Source: Adenophora triphylla var. japonica (lineage: Eukaryota; Streptophyta; Magnoliopsida; Asterales; Campanulaceae). Taken from it: a stretch of 64,000 bases of DNA. Below, piece by piece: positions 12,301 to 23,135 of this stretch (the stretch's first letter is position 1; every line of letters starts with the position of its first letter). Made by a program: the position numbers and the translations under genes. The stretch is taken from positions 992,001 to 1,056,000 of the forward strand of contig JAFEMH010000074.1 of assembly GCA_022495995.1 (NCBI GenBank), read 5' to 3'. The notes beneath the pieces are model-generated. The model saw nothing but the letters and a program-made list of their open reading frames with translations. It was not told the origin of the DNA and did not search any database.

Positions 12301-12735
12301 TGTGAAAAAAATGAAGGGAGGGGGAGGGTATTTATAGGTTGAAAATGGAGAGAAAAAGAAAAAAAACATTTTTTTTTACATTTTGGTCCCTAAACGGTTA
12401 ATTGTTTTTATTTTTTTTTTACGTTTTGATCACTAAACAGTCAAAATGACTGTTAGCTAATGGGAAGAGAACAGGCGCCGTTGGATCAGCCAAATCAACG
12501 GCCCAGATCAACTAGCCGTTAGGTTATCGGTTCCGGTTCGTGAACCGCCGGTTCCGGTTCACGGTTCATGAACCGGCGGTTCACCGGTTTTGGAAAGTAC
12601 GAACCGTAACCGGACCCGAAAACGGCGTTTCACGGTTCAGGCGGTTCACGGTTCAAGCGGTTCGGTTTCCCTCTGATTTTGGGCCGATCCGATTCCGTTT
12701 CGAACCGGCGGTTCAGGATCGGTTGGGCAACTCTA
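9304..12735 (-). mobile_element. hAT-family DNA transposon (3432 bp) with 8-bp target duplication
   Basis: The ends are TAGAGGTGCCC at 9304 and GGGCAACTCTA ending at 12735, an 11-bp terminal inverted repeat with one mismatch. Flanks are perfect 8-bp duplications TCCCTAAA (9296-9303 and 12736-12743). Both subterminal regions (9310-9460 and 12530-12730) are dense in AACCGGCGGTTCA-type repeats, the likely transposase binding region. A broken transposase gene lies inside on the minus strand. The element is structurally complete but coding-defective, so it could only move if a related enzyme acted on it. Confidence 0.9.
9979..12176 (-). pseudogene. hAT transposase (Ac / RICESLEEPER-like), broken
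   Basis: The protein would begin at 12176 (MSSSRGGGDDKGKN). The N-terminus is low-complexity, followed by an RG-rich stretch and a BED zinc finger (SCNHCTQKF ... FKRHLTSKH). An in-frame TAA near 11790 splits the finger, and the same frame resumes to 11244 with LPFNF and CADIWSDHWQTHSYIGIT. Further pieces at 11057-10839 (RFSLDVSNRWNSTY) and 10829-10446 (LFLVAKLLDPR) continue the catalytic region in shifted frames. The last piece, 10449-9979, holds the C-terminal dimerisation domain (KWWARRANNYPILSLIAKEI ... VEEVFSVGG), intact over about 60 residues. At least one nonsense codon and two frameshifts make it inactive. Confidence 0.85.
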
Positions 12736-12743
12736 TCCCTAAA

Positions 12744-13281
12744 CATTACACCAAAAATGGACCACCCCAACTTGCTTCAAAAAATCTTATTTTATTTAAC
12801 GGGGAAATGTCGAACTAAGGTACAAAATTTAGGGTGTGTCAATTGGGATTAGGGTCCAAACTTTACATTACGGAGTATTAGTTAGTTAAGGGATTTCTAG
12901 TAAAATTGTTAGAAAAAATCGTTAAGCTATAACGTGTCTTGCATATGCAAAACTTTTAAGGTTAGTTCGGTCTTTTCACATGGGCACAACCACAAAATAA
13001 TATTTTTTTGATAAATACAGACATAATTAAAAAAAAAATCCTAACATTAAACCCTAATTTGGGACTATCCCAAACTTTAGAACAAATTTGAAAATGCTCC
13101 CTAACTTTGCACACTATTTTGTCATTTTTTCAAAAGATTTTTTTTGTTTATATGATTTCATTGGACTTTACCCTCGAGGCTATGTGTTTTATTATATAAA
13201 ATAAATCTAATTGATTATATATTGATGATCAAGAATTATCATTTATTACTAAGAAAAAATGAAAGAAAAATTTGTAAGTAA
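12744..13281. other. AT-rich intergenic DNA, no gene
   Basis: No credible reading frame. Phrases such as AATTGGGATTAGGGTCC (about 12841) and AAACCCTAATTTGGGAC (about 13050) resemble Mutator-like MITE ends seen again near 15.9-16.2 kb, so a worn Mutator-like element may lie here. I cannot define its ends. Confidence 0.4.
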
Positions 13282-14529
13282 GGGTGGGTTTGGCATTGCT
13301 TCTGATTATTTGAAAGTGATTCTCAATAAGTGATTTCAGTAAAAGTGATTTTTCAACATTTAATAATGTGTTTGGTTTACAATTTTGAAAAGTGATTTTA
13401 TGTCAAAAGTGATTTTCAAATATGTTTGGGTACAATACTATATAAGTGATTATAAAATTAATAATGACTAAAATACCCTTACACATTTAAACTCATAAGA
13501 ATCCTCCTAAAAATTAAAGAAGATAACATATTAATTTGAAAATTAAAAATAAAATAAAATTTGCATTTTCAATGGAGTACTACTTTTGTGAGTAATTCAT
13601 TAAAAAACAAGGCTAATTCATTAAAAAAAAATAACATACTCCCTCCGTCCCACGATAATATGCAAAAAGACCTATTTTGGACGTCCCACAATAATTTGCA
13701 CTTTTCTAAAATGGAAATGAGACCCACTTCTCTCTATTCACAACACTTTTCAAATTTACTATTCTCTCCACTCATTCTCTCTCCTATTCTACTTTTACAC
13801 TCACAACACATCACATTTATCACTTTTTATCTTAATTTCCGCATCAACATAAAAAGTGCGTAGATTTGTGAAACGGAGGGAGTATTAATTTGAAAATTAA
13901 AAATAAAAGATAATATATTAACTTGAAGTGTGTACGTGGACACCCTCCGGCCACTTCAAATGTGTGGCCTAAATTCTCCATTCTTTTATTTTTTTTATTG
14001 GTAACCAACGTGCCCTTCCAAGCCATTTTGACCTTTTCTCCCCATTTCTCACTTGCCTCTTTTCCCATTTTATCTCTCTACTTTCCTTTTCCAGTTTATA
14101 CATCCTTCAACCTTCTATATGCCATTTTAATTCTTTGAAGATTGTCAGGATTTTTGATCGAAGTTGGCGCTGGATAGAAGGGATGGGGTCGACAGTGTTG
14201 ATTCTTCCTATTCCTCACTCTTTTGTCCGGAGATTTGAGAACAGGGAGATCGGATTTCGCCGAATCCAGTGGCCATTTGTTGAAGGAGATGGGTGAAGCT
14301 CGGATATTCACAATTATTTAGGGGCAAATTGGAGATTTGAGTTTTAGATATAGATTTTTCAAAACTGATTCTTGGAAAAGCTGGGTGAGAGGTGATTCTA
14401 GTTGAACGCAAATTTCCGCGTTTGAGGATCCAAAACGTGAACGCAAATTTTATTTCCAAACGTCATTGTGCGGTGCGTTGCCGCTTGAACGCGCGTTCAG
14501 CACTCAGAAACGCATCCCCAAACGGGGCC
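13282..14529. mobile_element. Candidate PIF/Harbinger-like element
   Basis: Flanked by TAA on both sides (13279-13281 and 14530-14532). The left end begins GGGTGGGTTTGGCATTGC. The inverted right end begins GGCCCCGTTTGGGGATGC, and both continue with TTCTGA. The GTTTGG ends plus 3-bp TAA duplications fit Tourist/Harbinger elements. Identity between the ends is only moderate and there is no transposase, so the pairing is uncertain. A Stowaway MITE (13639-13882) is inserted within it. Confidence 0.45.
13639..13882. mobile_element. Stowaway-type MITE (244 bp)
   Basis: Ends CTCCCTCCGTCCCAC and its inverted partner CGGAGGGAG, flanked by TA dinucleotides (13637-13638, 13883-13884). CTCCCTCCGT ends with a TA target are the signature of mariner-derived Stowaway MITEs. 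No coding capacity. Confidence 0.85.
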
Positions 14530-14690
14530 TAAGTCTCGATGTTCCAAACTAAATAATTTGGTTTATAAAATCTTCCTTAGTTAATTCAAATACAGGGGTC
14601 AGACAGCAAATATTCATTTTGATGCAACAACGATTGAGTGGGATGGTGACGGTTTAGAGGAACGACAAGTATAATGTTAGGCATGAATTA

Positions 14691-14918
14691 GGCTTCGTTT
14701 GTTTCGACGTAAAATATTTTTCGAAAAACGTTTTTCGAAAAATGTTTTCCTGTAAAATGTTTTCCCGTAAAATGTTTTACGGAGGAAGGGTGTAAAATGT
14801 TTTCGGCTGTTTGGTAAGGAAAATGTTTTCCGGAAGGGCGTAAAATGTTTTTATTATGATTATTTTTTATTATTATTTATTATTATTATTATTATATATT
14901 ATTATTTTTTATTATTTT

Positions 14919-14968
<50 letters not shown>

Positions 14969-15088
14969 TTTTTATTTCTTATTATTATTATTATTATTTT
15001 ATTTTTTATTTATTATTATTATTATATTATTATTATTTTATTATTATTATTATTATTATTATTTTATTATTTATTATTATTATTATTA

Positions 15089-15155
<67 letters not shown>

Positions 15156-15339
15156 TTTTTATATATTATTATTATTATTATTATTTATTATTTATTATTT
15201 TTTTATTATTATTATTATATTATTATTATTTTTTGTTATTTATTTATTTATTTTTATTTTTATTATTATTATATTATTATTTATTTATTTATTTATTTAT
15301 TTTTATTATTATTATTATTAATTATTATTATTATTATTA

Positions 15340-15409
<70 letters not shown>

Positions 15410-15678
15410 GTAGAATGTTGTACCTTGTGAAATATGAGTTGTACATGAAGGGCACCATTTTTCGGAAAATGTTTTACTTAGGACAAGGTCAGTAAGTCGT
15501 TTTACTTAGGAAGGGCGTAAAATATTTTCCGGAAAACGTTTTCTCCATTTTCCGGAAAACAACCAAACAGGGGAAAACGAGTTATTTTCCGGAAAACATT
15601 TTTCGGGGGCTCAACCAAACAACGGAAAACGAGTTATTTTACGAAAACGAGTTATTTTACAGTGAAAAAAACGGGGCC
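14691..15678. mobile_element. Tourist/Harbinger-like MITE enlarged by a TTA microsatellite
   Basis: TTA flanks both sides (14688-14690 and 15679-15681). The terminal inverted repeats are GGCTTCGTTTGTTTC and the inverted GGCCCCGTTTTTTTC. Interior arms repeat GTAAAATGTTTTCC on the left and GGAAAACGAGTTATTTT on the right, which are mutually complementary in type. About 560 bp of (TTA)n-like sequence has replaced the loop. Confidence 0.7.
14847..15407. repeat. TTA/TTTA microsatellite, about 560 bp
   Basis: Nearly pure ATT/TTA triplets with occasional TTTA tetramers and a few interruptions. The 184-residue frame of Ile, Tyr and Leu that crosses it is an artefact of the repeat. Confidence 0.95.
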
Positions 15679-15829
15679 TTAGTGTTTTTCTTCGTGCGGA
15701 CATATGTCATTCGCGCACCGTGCGTGAATGTTTTTCATCATGTGGGTATGTATATTTAGCGCTTTGTGCACGGTATAAACGCGTGGCGGGTGTTGTTGGG
15801 AGATAAAATAAGATGACGAGGTTCATGTT

Positions 15830-16198
15830 TTCATGGTAGGAGAAGTATAATTTAGTTACAATCTAGATTTTTTTTGTTAAAATGACAAAACAAGGTCCAA
15901 AATTGGGGGGTTCCTAAATTGGGGACCAAACATAGGGGGTTCCTAAATTGAGGTCTAAAATTAGTTTTGTCAATTTAGGGCCTGGAATGATGGGTAAATT
16001 AGGAATTATAACCCTAAGTAACGTCAGTTAAGTCTCATGTGCAAGACACATGACGACTTAATGACTTTTTTTAACAATTCTGTCAAAAAACAACTAATTG
16101 ACTAATTTTGGAAACTTTGAACCCTAATTGACAAATTGAAACATCAAACCCCAATTAACACCCCCCCTAAACTCTTAACCCTAATTTGCCATTTGCCC
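15830..16198. repeat. Probable Mutator-like MITE remnant
   Basis: The left side has repeated AAATTGGGG / GGGGGTTCCTAAATTG phrases. The right side, read inverted from about 16198, gives GGGCAAATGGCAAATTAGG and then TTAATTGGGGTTTGA, so the two halves are partly inverted. The interior CATGTGCAAGACACATG is palindromic. No clear 9-bp duplication was found, so the boundaries are approximate. Confidence 0.35.
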
Positions 16199-16490
16199 TT
16201 ATTTAATATCCCCTCAACTCTTAAAACAACTAATATGATTGGTCATCTTTCACCAATACAATACCAACCACCACATGAAAACAATGATATCATAATAATA
16301 ATAACAAAGGATTTTCGGTCGGGCCGGACCAGTGTAGTTGAAAATCACATAAGATTAGTTTAGGTAGGGTTGTCTTTCGATTCTTCCCTTCCCCCCAAAT
16401 AAGGGACATGCATTTGTCAAAGATCAAATTTAAAAAGTTGATGCAGCTCAACTGCTTTGCAATCCACTGGGCCCACCTCAAATTACCATA

Positions 16491-16765
16491 CTCCCTCCGT
16501 CCCGGTAGTAAGTTCACAGTTATTGTTTGCGTGCAAATTAAGAAAAAAGTTAGTAGAGAAAATGTTGTGAATATGAAAAGTGAGGTTGGAGAGAGAAAGT
16601 GGGGTAGGAAATAGTGATTTGATTGGTGTTGTGAGTATAAAAGTAAAGTAGGAGAGAGAATTAGTGGGTGGAATAGTAAAGATTCTTTGCCATTTTAGGA
16701 AGTGTGAAGTTTGTAATGGGACGCTCAATGAAGAAAGTGTGTAGGTTGTAGGGGGACGGAGGGAG
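16491..16765. mobile_element. Stowaway-type MITE (275 bp)
   Basis: CTCCCTCCGTCCCGG at the left and GGGGACGGAGGGAG at the right, with TA at 16489-16490 and 16766-16767. The interior shares GTGAGTAT..AAAGT.AG and GAGAGAAAGTGGGGTAG phrases with the MITE at 62623-62904, so both belong to one family. Confidence 0.9.
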
Positions 16766-16767
16766 TA

Positions 16768-17231
16768 TTTGAAGATCAATAAAACTTCATGAAAGGAGGA
16801 ATACTCTCAAAACTCTTCCTTTTGTATATAAACTCTTATCCAGAAAAGCAGTAGTGCAAAGGACCACAATATCCAACACTGGTTCCATGCAGTAGTATTA
16901 AGGATCACAATATCCATACCTGGTTTCATTTAGAAAGCTTTTCATCGTGACAGCGAGAGATTCAAGAAATTCACGTACTATTTGTAGTCGTTAACACGGA
17001 TAGCGATGTCAAACAATCGACATCAAAACCAAGAAACAGTGAGCGGATTAAAAGAGAAAACAGAACAATCACAATTCACAGTGTTCTTTTGAGTACTAAC
17101 TGCAGCTGAGCCTGAGGTGTATATATATGTGTTTTTTTGAGTACTGACTGCAGCTGAGGTGTTGGGAAATTCGAAAATTAAAGGGAGCAAATTACAAAGC
17201 AGAAGGGACTGTAAATATGTGGTAACTAGTA
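16768..17231. other. Intergenic DNA with short direct duplications, no gene
   Basis: Two local duplications are visible: CACAATATCCA plus CTGGTT at about 16866 and 16907, and TGAGTACT.ACTGCAGCTGAG at about 17091 and 17137. No reading frame of interest. Confidence 0.6.
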
Positions 17232-17322
17232 CTCCATCTGTCCCTAAATGAATGTCAAAAAAAAATTCTAATTTTTAGCAAATTTGAAACTTTTTTCGAC
17301 ATTCATTTAGCGACCGAGTGAG
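17232..17322. mobile_element. Short Stowaway-like MITE (91 bp)
   Basis: CTCCATCTGTCCCTAAATGA on the left matches the inverted right arm (TCATTTAGCGACCGAGTGAG), with TA on both sides (17230-17231, 17323-17324). The whole unit folds into a near-perfect hairpin around an AT-rich loop. Confidence 0.75.
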
Positions 17323-17573
17323 TAGGAGAAACGGCCCAAAAGATGAGTAAAGAGATGTCTACCAAGGAAGAACAGACACTAATGCAAGTGTGCCACTTTC
17401 ATATATATTCACAAAGTGCAACATATCAAGAGTTGTAACAATCAAACAGCATTCTGACCCAAAACGCAAGAAAAAGAAGGGGAAAAAAAGTCAAATCAAA
17501 GGGATCATTATATATAACTAAGAAGAACCTTGGTTGAAGAGCATTAAGGTAAACAAGAAGATGCATGACCAAT

Positions 17574-19068
17574 TCATTTCCATCTCTTGAACCCCATGCC
17601 TTTGTGCTTTCCAAACATCCCTTTGTGCTTTCCAAACATCCCATGTTTTCCCATCTTGCCAAATTTTCCGTGCTTGAACTTTCCATGCTTAAATTTCCCG
17701 TGATGCCCAAAACCACCATGTCCATAACCATGTCCATGTGACAGTTGATGGGCCCCATACAAAGCAGCAGCCGCGGCAGCACCACCCGCTAACATTCCTC
17801 CCATACCAGGTCCATGGCCTGGAGAAATGAAATTTGAAACATAAGCACTCAAGATGAATTGTTAGCCAAATGTAATTCCTTAATAGCAGCACGTATTATC
17901 AGAATCATGTATTTATTGCTACTTGATAACCATACTACACATTTCATGTTCAAGTTTATAATAATGGAGACTGAAAATGAAGATGAAACTTAAAAATGAC
18001 AATGCCGGACATTAGTCCATTTTTTCAGGGAAACAGGAGCATGATATTCTACTTGTCAAATGACAAGAAGGTGCTTTTTTCTCACAAATATTTTGTGTTG
18101 GAAAATGAGAGGGAAGAGAGGGTCTCTGTGCAGATCTTATTCGCTCATCTACATAGGTTCAAATATAACAGCTATGGAGATTATCAGAAATTGAGGACAT
18201 AATGCGATTGCATTCTCCAACTATTGAATGTACCATCCTTTATTTTGCATGAAAAAATAAATAAAAGAAGGGAAGAGAACTTCTTCCAGGCATCCACATT
18301 ACAAGAGAGTCCAAACAGTCTTCCACAAATAACAATATAATTGCAAACTACTACCTCCATTCCGGAAAAAATAGTCTCACTTTATTAGTTGTCAATTTGA
18401 TTGAACTTAGATTAAAGATTTAGGAAAAACAAATATCTCAATGAAATTCTAAACCTTGTTATTGATACACCATTATAAATACTATCAAACAATTTTTAGA
18501 CTTTCATCACGGTAATCAAATTAACCAAAATTATTGGACAAACTTCATTCAAATTAACAACTAGAAAAGTAGGACTATCTTCCGGGATGGAGGGAGTATA
18601 TCCCTGCCCAAACTCTAAAGAACTTTTATCACAACAAAAAGAATCTAATGAATAACCGTCAAAATGGAATCCTAGCCTCAAAATTAGATAGGACTCACTA
18701 ATCGGAAAAATAATAATCAAATGAAACAAATTCCAAACCAGAAAAAAAATTGGATCAAAATGTTTACCTGGATGATGTGATGAACCAGGATAGCCAGCGG
18801 GAGGATAACCTGCAGGAGGATAGCCGGCGGGAGGATAACCTGCGGGGGGATACCCACCAGGTGGAGGGTATGGCGCTGGTGGATATCCACCAGGTGGAGG
18901 GTAACCAGCTGGTGGGTATCCAGAAGGAGGATAACCTTGAGGGGGATAAGGTCCTTGAGGAGGATACCCACCATGGCCATGTGAATGCGCATACTGGCCA
19001 GCAGCAAATCCTCCAAGAGATGAAAACAGTCCTTTGTCATCGTTGTGTTTATTATCTTCACCACTCAT
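17574..19068 (-). CDS. Glycine-rich protein A3-like (GRP-A3 family), two coding exons
   Basis: Exon 1 is 19068-18768 and exon 2 is 17818-17574; together they encode 181 residues. Exon 1 gives MSGEDNKHNDDKGLFSSLGGFAAGQY followed by about eleven GYPP-type repeats (residues 33-95) and ends at an AG|GTAAAC donor. Exon 2 follows a TTTCTCCAG acceptor and encodes HGPGMGGMLAGGAAAAAALYGAH, a Gly/Ala segment, then GKFKHGKFKHGKF and HKGMFGKHKGMG repeats to the stop. The join restores one frame with a split Gly codon. This architecture is that of plant glycine-rich protein A3-like proteins. Their GYPP repeats and lysine-rich tail are conserved but their biochemical role is not established. The 949-bp intron holds a Stowaway MITE. 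The start is the first ATG, preceded by a possible leader splice acceptor at 19101. The 3' UTR probably extends to about 17400. Confidence 0.9.
18351..18596. mobile_element. Stowaway-type MITE inside the GRP intron (246 bp)
   Basis: CTACCTCCATTCCGG at the left and CCGGGATGGAGGGAG at the right, flanked by TA (18349-18350, 18597-18598). It lies within the intron of the glycine-rich protein gene, clear of both splice sites. Confidence 0.8.
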
Positions 19069-19100
19069 TTTTGCTTCAATTTAGAGCTTAAGCTACGACA
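19069..19100 (-). other. Leader segment and candidate 5' UTR splice acceptor of the GRP gene
   Basis: Reading toward the ATG, the minus strand shows TTTTATTTACAG ending at 19101, a strong 3' splice site, then TGTCGTAGC and 23 more bases to the start codon. This suggests that the coding exon is preceded by a leader intron. Inference from splice consensus only. Confidence 0.45.
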
Positions 19101-19400
19101 CTGTAAATAAAATGCATTAAGGTCATATAAGAACTTCACAAAAGAAGAAGCACCAAATAAAAACCAAACCATATGAGACCGAAACATAACACAAGTTCCA
19201 GAACATCCATATGCTTTATCAAAAACAAAATTGTCACAAAGATATCAAAAGAGGGAGATTGAGTATCACATAATTACGTTGCACTCTGTATTTTTTTCCC
19301 CAAAAGTGGAACAAGTAACTAGTTTATCATGTGATATGTCACATTAACATGACATGAATCGAAATATGAATATCGTTGGGGCGTTTCCTCAGCAGCGACG

Positions 19401-19626
19401 CGCTACACTTCAAAGACCTGGGTGTAGTGATAAGTATGCAAAGGTTGCTAGGTCGTCGCCCGGAAGCGACGCGCCATCTCTTCGCCCGGGGGTGGTGTCA
19501 AATATGCAAGGGTGCGCTACACTTCAAAGACCTGGGTGTAGTGATAAGTATGCAAAGGTTGCTAGGTCGTCGCCCGGAAGCGACGCGCCATCTCTTCGCA
19601 CCGAGGTGGTGTCAAATATGCAAGGG
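19401..19626 (+). repeat. Two tandem 114-bp units at the 5' end of the RTE element
   Basis: Unit 1 begins at 19401 and unit 2 at 19515, each starting CGCTACACTTCAAAGACCTG. They are nearly identical, differing mainly at CCCGGGGG versus ACCGAG and at the last bases. They are GC-rich, unlike the flanks, and sit just upstream of the endonuclease frame, so they may be promoter units. Confidence 0.85.
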
Positions 19627-19679
19627 TTCCCGCATTGCGGACGAGTGCGGGTAAAGAAGCTAGTCCATGGTAGGTGTAA

Positions 19680-22440
19680 GGGTAGTGGGATGCGCTTTGG
19701 AACTTGGAACATTGGATCATTGACAGGGAGATCAGCAGAGGTGGTGGAAGTTATGAGGAGGAGGAAGATTCACATAATGTGTCTACAGGAAACTAAGTGG
19801 GTTGGAGAGAAAGCAAAAGAAATATCGCCTTGGGGTTTTAAGCTTTGGTACTGTGAAAGGATAAGGGTAGAAATGGAGTGGGTATCATTATTGATAAGGA
19901 GTATAGTAATGATGTGGTGGAAGTGTACAGGAAGAGTGATCGAATTATGGGCATTAAACTGGTGATACGTGATGAGATTATAACTATTATTTCCGCCTAT
20001 GCACCACAAGTAGGGTTGGATGCATCTATTAAACAAGTGTTCTGGAAAGATTTGGAGGAGGTAGTGCAACGAGTACCTAGTGGTGAGAAATTAGTGATTG
20101 GTGGTGATCCGAACGGACATGCTGGGGTCTAATCGACATGGCTTTGAGAGCATACATGGAGGTTTTGGTTTTGGAGAGAGGAATGAAGCAGAAATAGTAT
20201 CCTCGGACTTTGCGTTGGCATATGACTTGAGTATAATGAACACTTGGTTCAAGAAGAGAATCTCACTTGGTGTCCTATAGGAGTGGAGGTAATGCGAGTC
20301 GATTGACTTCTTCTTAGTAAGAAATACTTGTAGAAAGAGTTATACAGATTGCAAGGTTGTTCCTGTGAGAGCACAAAGAACTCAACATAGACTCGCGGTA
20401 CTTCGATTTTCGAAGTAAGAGAATTTCGAGGAAGAGAAAATCACGGGTAGACCCTAATCAAGTGGTGGAGACTTCAAGGGGAAAATCAACCAAAATTTCT
20501 AGCTAAGATGGTCGATACGGTATTTGGGCGGATAATATGGAGGATATGGATATAGATTCGACTTGGACTAAGATGGTACATACCATAAAGGAGGTGGCGA
20601 AAGAAGTCCTTGGAGAATCTAGAGGAAATGGGCCACCAAGTAAGGACACATCATGGTGGAACGAGGAAGTAAAACATGCGATAAAGGGCAAGCGAGAATG
20701 CTACAAATTATTGGGAAAATGTAGGAGCGACGAGAACTATGAGAAGTATAAGGAAGCTAGAAGAGATGCTAAGAAAGCGGTAAGAGACGCAAGAGCAAAG
20801 GTGAATCGAAACTTTATGATAAGTTGGATACAAAAGAAGGGGAAAATGACATCTACGCACTCGCTCGTATGAGGATAAGAGGACACGAGATATTGGGACG
20901 GTTAAATGTGTGAAGGATGTAGACCAAAGAGTTTTAGTCGGGGATAAAGAGATAAAAGATAGATGGAGTTCGTACTTTGATAACTTGTTCAACGGCGGTC
21001 GAGAGCAGGATGTTGGAGATTTAAATATCTCTACGAGTATGGTTAATCGAGATTTTATGCGGAGAATTCGAAAGAGTGAAGCGGAAATGGCAATGAAAAA
21101 GATGAGGTTGAAGAAAGCCGTTGGACCGGGTGGTATATCAATTGAGGTTTGGAGATGTTTCGGGAGAGGGGAGTAGATTGGTTAACAACGCTATTTAACA
21201 AGATATGGAGAGTTAACACAATCCCATTGGAGTGGCGGAAGAGTACTGATCCCTTTGTATAAGAATAAAGGTGATGTCCAAGATTGTGCCAACTATCGGG
21301 GATCAAACTAATGAGCCATACTATGAAACTTTGGGAAAGAGTAATTGCACAAAGGTCGAGAAAAATTGTGGATATTTCGGATAACCAATTTGGGTTTATG
21401 CCAGAAGATCGACTATGGAGGCAATATATCTTATGAGACAAACCATGGAGAAATATCGGGATCAAAAGAAAGATTTGCATATGGTTTTCATTGATTTGGA
21501 GAAGGCGTATGATAAAGTGCCAAGAGAGGTACTTTGGTGGCATTAGCAAAGAAGGGTGTTTCAAAGAAATATATTGATATTATCAAGGACATGTATAATA
21601 GAGTTAGTACTTGTGTACGAGACTAGTGTTGGGAAGAGGCGAAGAGTTCCCTATAAAGATTGGAGTGCATCAAGGTTCCGCACTTAGCCCACTTTCTTTT
21701 GCTTTGATAATGGACGAATTGACGAGGTCACCCAAGATGATATACCAAAGTGTATCTTGTTCGCAGATGATATTGTGTTGATTGATGAGACAAGAGAGGG
21801 TGTTGAAAGCAAATTGGAGTTGTGGAGACACTTTGGAATCTCGAGGTTTTCGATTAGCGAAGCAAGGCCTGAATATTTGGAGTGTAAGTTTAGCGAGTTG
21901 GAAGTAGGGAGGCAGGCGGTCACATTTGATGGAAATATTATCCAAGCTTCGAGTTTTTTCGCTATCTTGGATCCATTATCCAAAAGGATGGAGAATTAGA
22001 TGGAGATGTGGCTCATGTGGATTAAAAAAGCGGGTTGGTTGAAGTGGAAGAGTGCTACAGGGTTTCTATGTGATCGCGGCATGCCCAATAGATTAAAGGG
22101 AAAATTCTACCGCACGGCAATTAGGCGGCATTGCTTTACGGCACCGAATGTTGGGCCGTGAAAGTTGTCACGTGCATAAGATGAATGTGGCGGAGATGCG
22201 TATGCTTCGATGGATGTGCGGTCATACAAGAAAGGATCGATTGGGGAATGAGGTGATCGAGGTAAAGTAGGAGTTGCGCCCATGAGGATAAAATGAGGGA
22301 AAATCGTCTACGGTGGTTTGGACATGTGAGAAGGAGACCGAGTGATGCACCGGTTAAGAGGCCTAACAGTGGAGAAATGATAAAATGGCGAGGGGTAGGG
22401 AAGACCCAAACAAACTTGGATTAGAGTAATTGAAAATGAT
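19680..22440 (+). pseudogene. RTE endonuclease-reverse transcriptase, broken
   Basis: The endonuclease starts at about 19690 (FGTWNIGSLTGR), with CLQETKWVG near 19785, ISAYAPQVG near 19990, and GGDPNGHAG near 20100, where the family usually has a GDFN-type block. The RT part follows: KAVGPGGISIEVW (about 21114), a YRG block (21293), [14 protein letters not shown] (about 21487, the first catalytic Asp region) and FADDIVLI (about 21760, the FADD catalytic box). At least six frame changes and several stops separate these blocks, so the copy is dead. The FADD and DLEKAYD residues themselves are intact. Confidence 0.85.
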
Positions 22441-22510
22441 ATGAATTTACTTGGAGTGGATGAAAGTATGGTGTTGAAGAGGCAGGAGTGGAGGGCAAAA
22501 ATCCAGTGGG

Positions 22511-22645
22511 GGTTGATTTTTTATTTTTTTTATTTTTATTTATTTTATTTTATTTTATTTTGTTTTATTTTATTTTATTTATTTTTTTTTATTATTTTTT
22601 TTTTTATTTTATTTATTTATTTTTTATTTATTTATTTTTTTTTTT
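22511..22645. repeat. T/A-rich simple sequence inside the RTE 3' region
   Basis: About 135 bp of TTTTATTT/TTTATTTA repeats interrupts the RTE 3' region just ahead of the conserved terminal block. Confidence 0.85.
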
Positions 22646-22724
22646 CACGATAACATATGAGGATTCATGTTAGCCGACCCCAAATTATTTTGGGACTAAG
22701 GCTTTGTTGTTGTTGTTGTTGTTG

Positions 22725-23125
22725 CAAACTGTTGGAAGTTGCAATAAATTGCAACAGAATCCCTATATTTTTAAAATATTCACGTGCAAAACATTTTTTA
22801 AAAGCCACATGGGGGCAGTTGCCCCCATTAGAGCCCATGTAGATTCGCTAATGTCCATAAACATGCTAAGTAACAGAAACTATTGTATTCAAACTTGTAC
22901 AACTCAGAAGTTTTGTAATATAATCTGAAAACATCTGGATGGACATAAAAAACTAGTGCATGGAGAACTTGTTATGAGATGTTGAATATATAATGCCTAA
23001 CTTATCCAACTTCTTCTAAAATAGATACTTGGATATTATCAAATTGAGATGAATTCGCGGAAACTATTGAATCTTCAACGAGGTCTCGGAAGCAGAGTTT
23101 TTTGCAAGCATATAAAGAAATGGTA
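22725..23125. other. AT-rich DNA without a gene
   Basis: No recognisable element or reading frame. If the proposed leader intron is real, this is intronic sequence of the GRP gene. Confidence 0.5.
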
Positions 23126-23135
23126 AATAACATTA

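Larger units (their letters stand above)
19377..22724 (+). mobile_element. RTE-clade non-LTR retrotransposon (LINE), decayed
   Basis: Order on the plus strand: two 114-bp 5' tandem repeats, an apurinic-like endonuclease region, reverse transcriptase, a short 3' region, and a (TTG)n tail ending at 22724. The tail follows AGCCGACCCCAAAT and GGGACTAAGGC. This RTE-type organisation (no poly(A), simple-repeat tail) is common in plants. An insertion of T/A-rich sequence lies at 22511-22645. I could not identify a convincing target duplication. Confidence 0.85.

Noticed and set aside
14856..15410. 184-residue Ile/Tyr/Leu frame
   Set aside because: Translation of a TTA microsatellite, not a protein.
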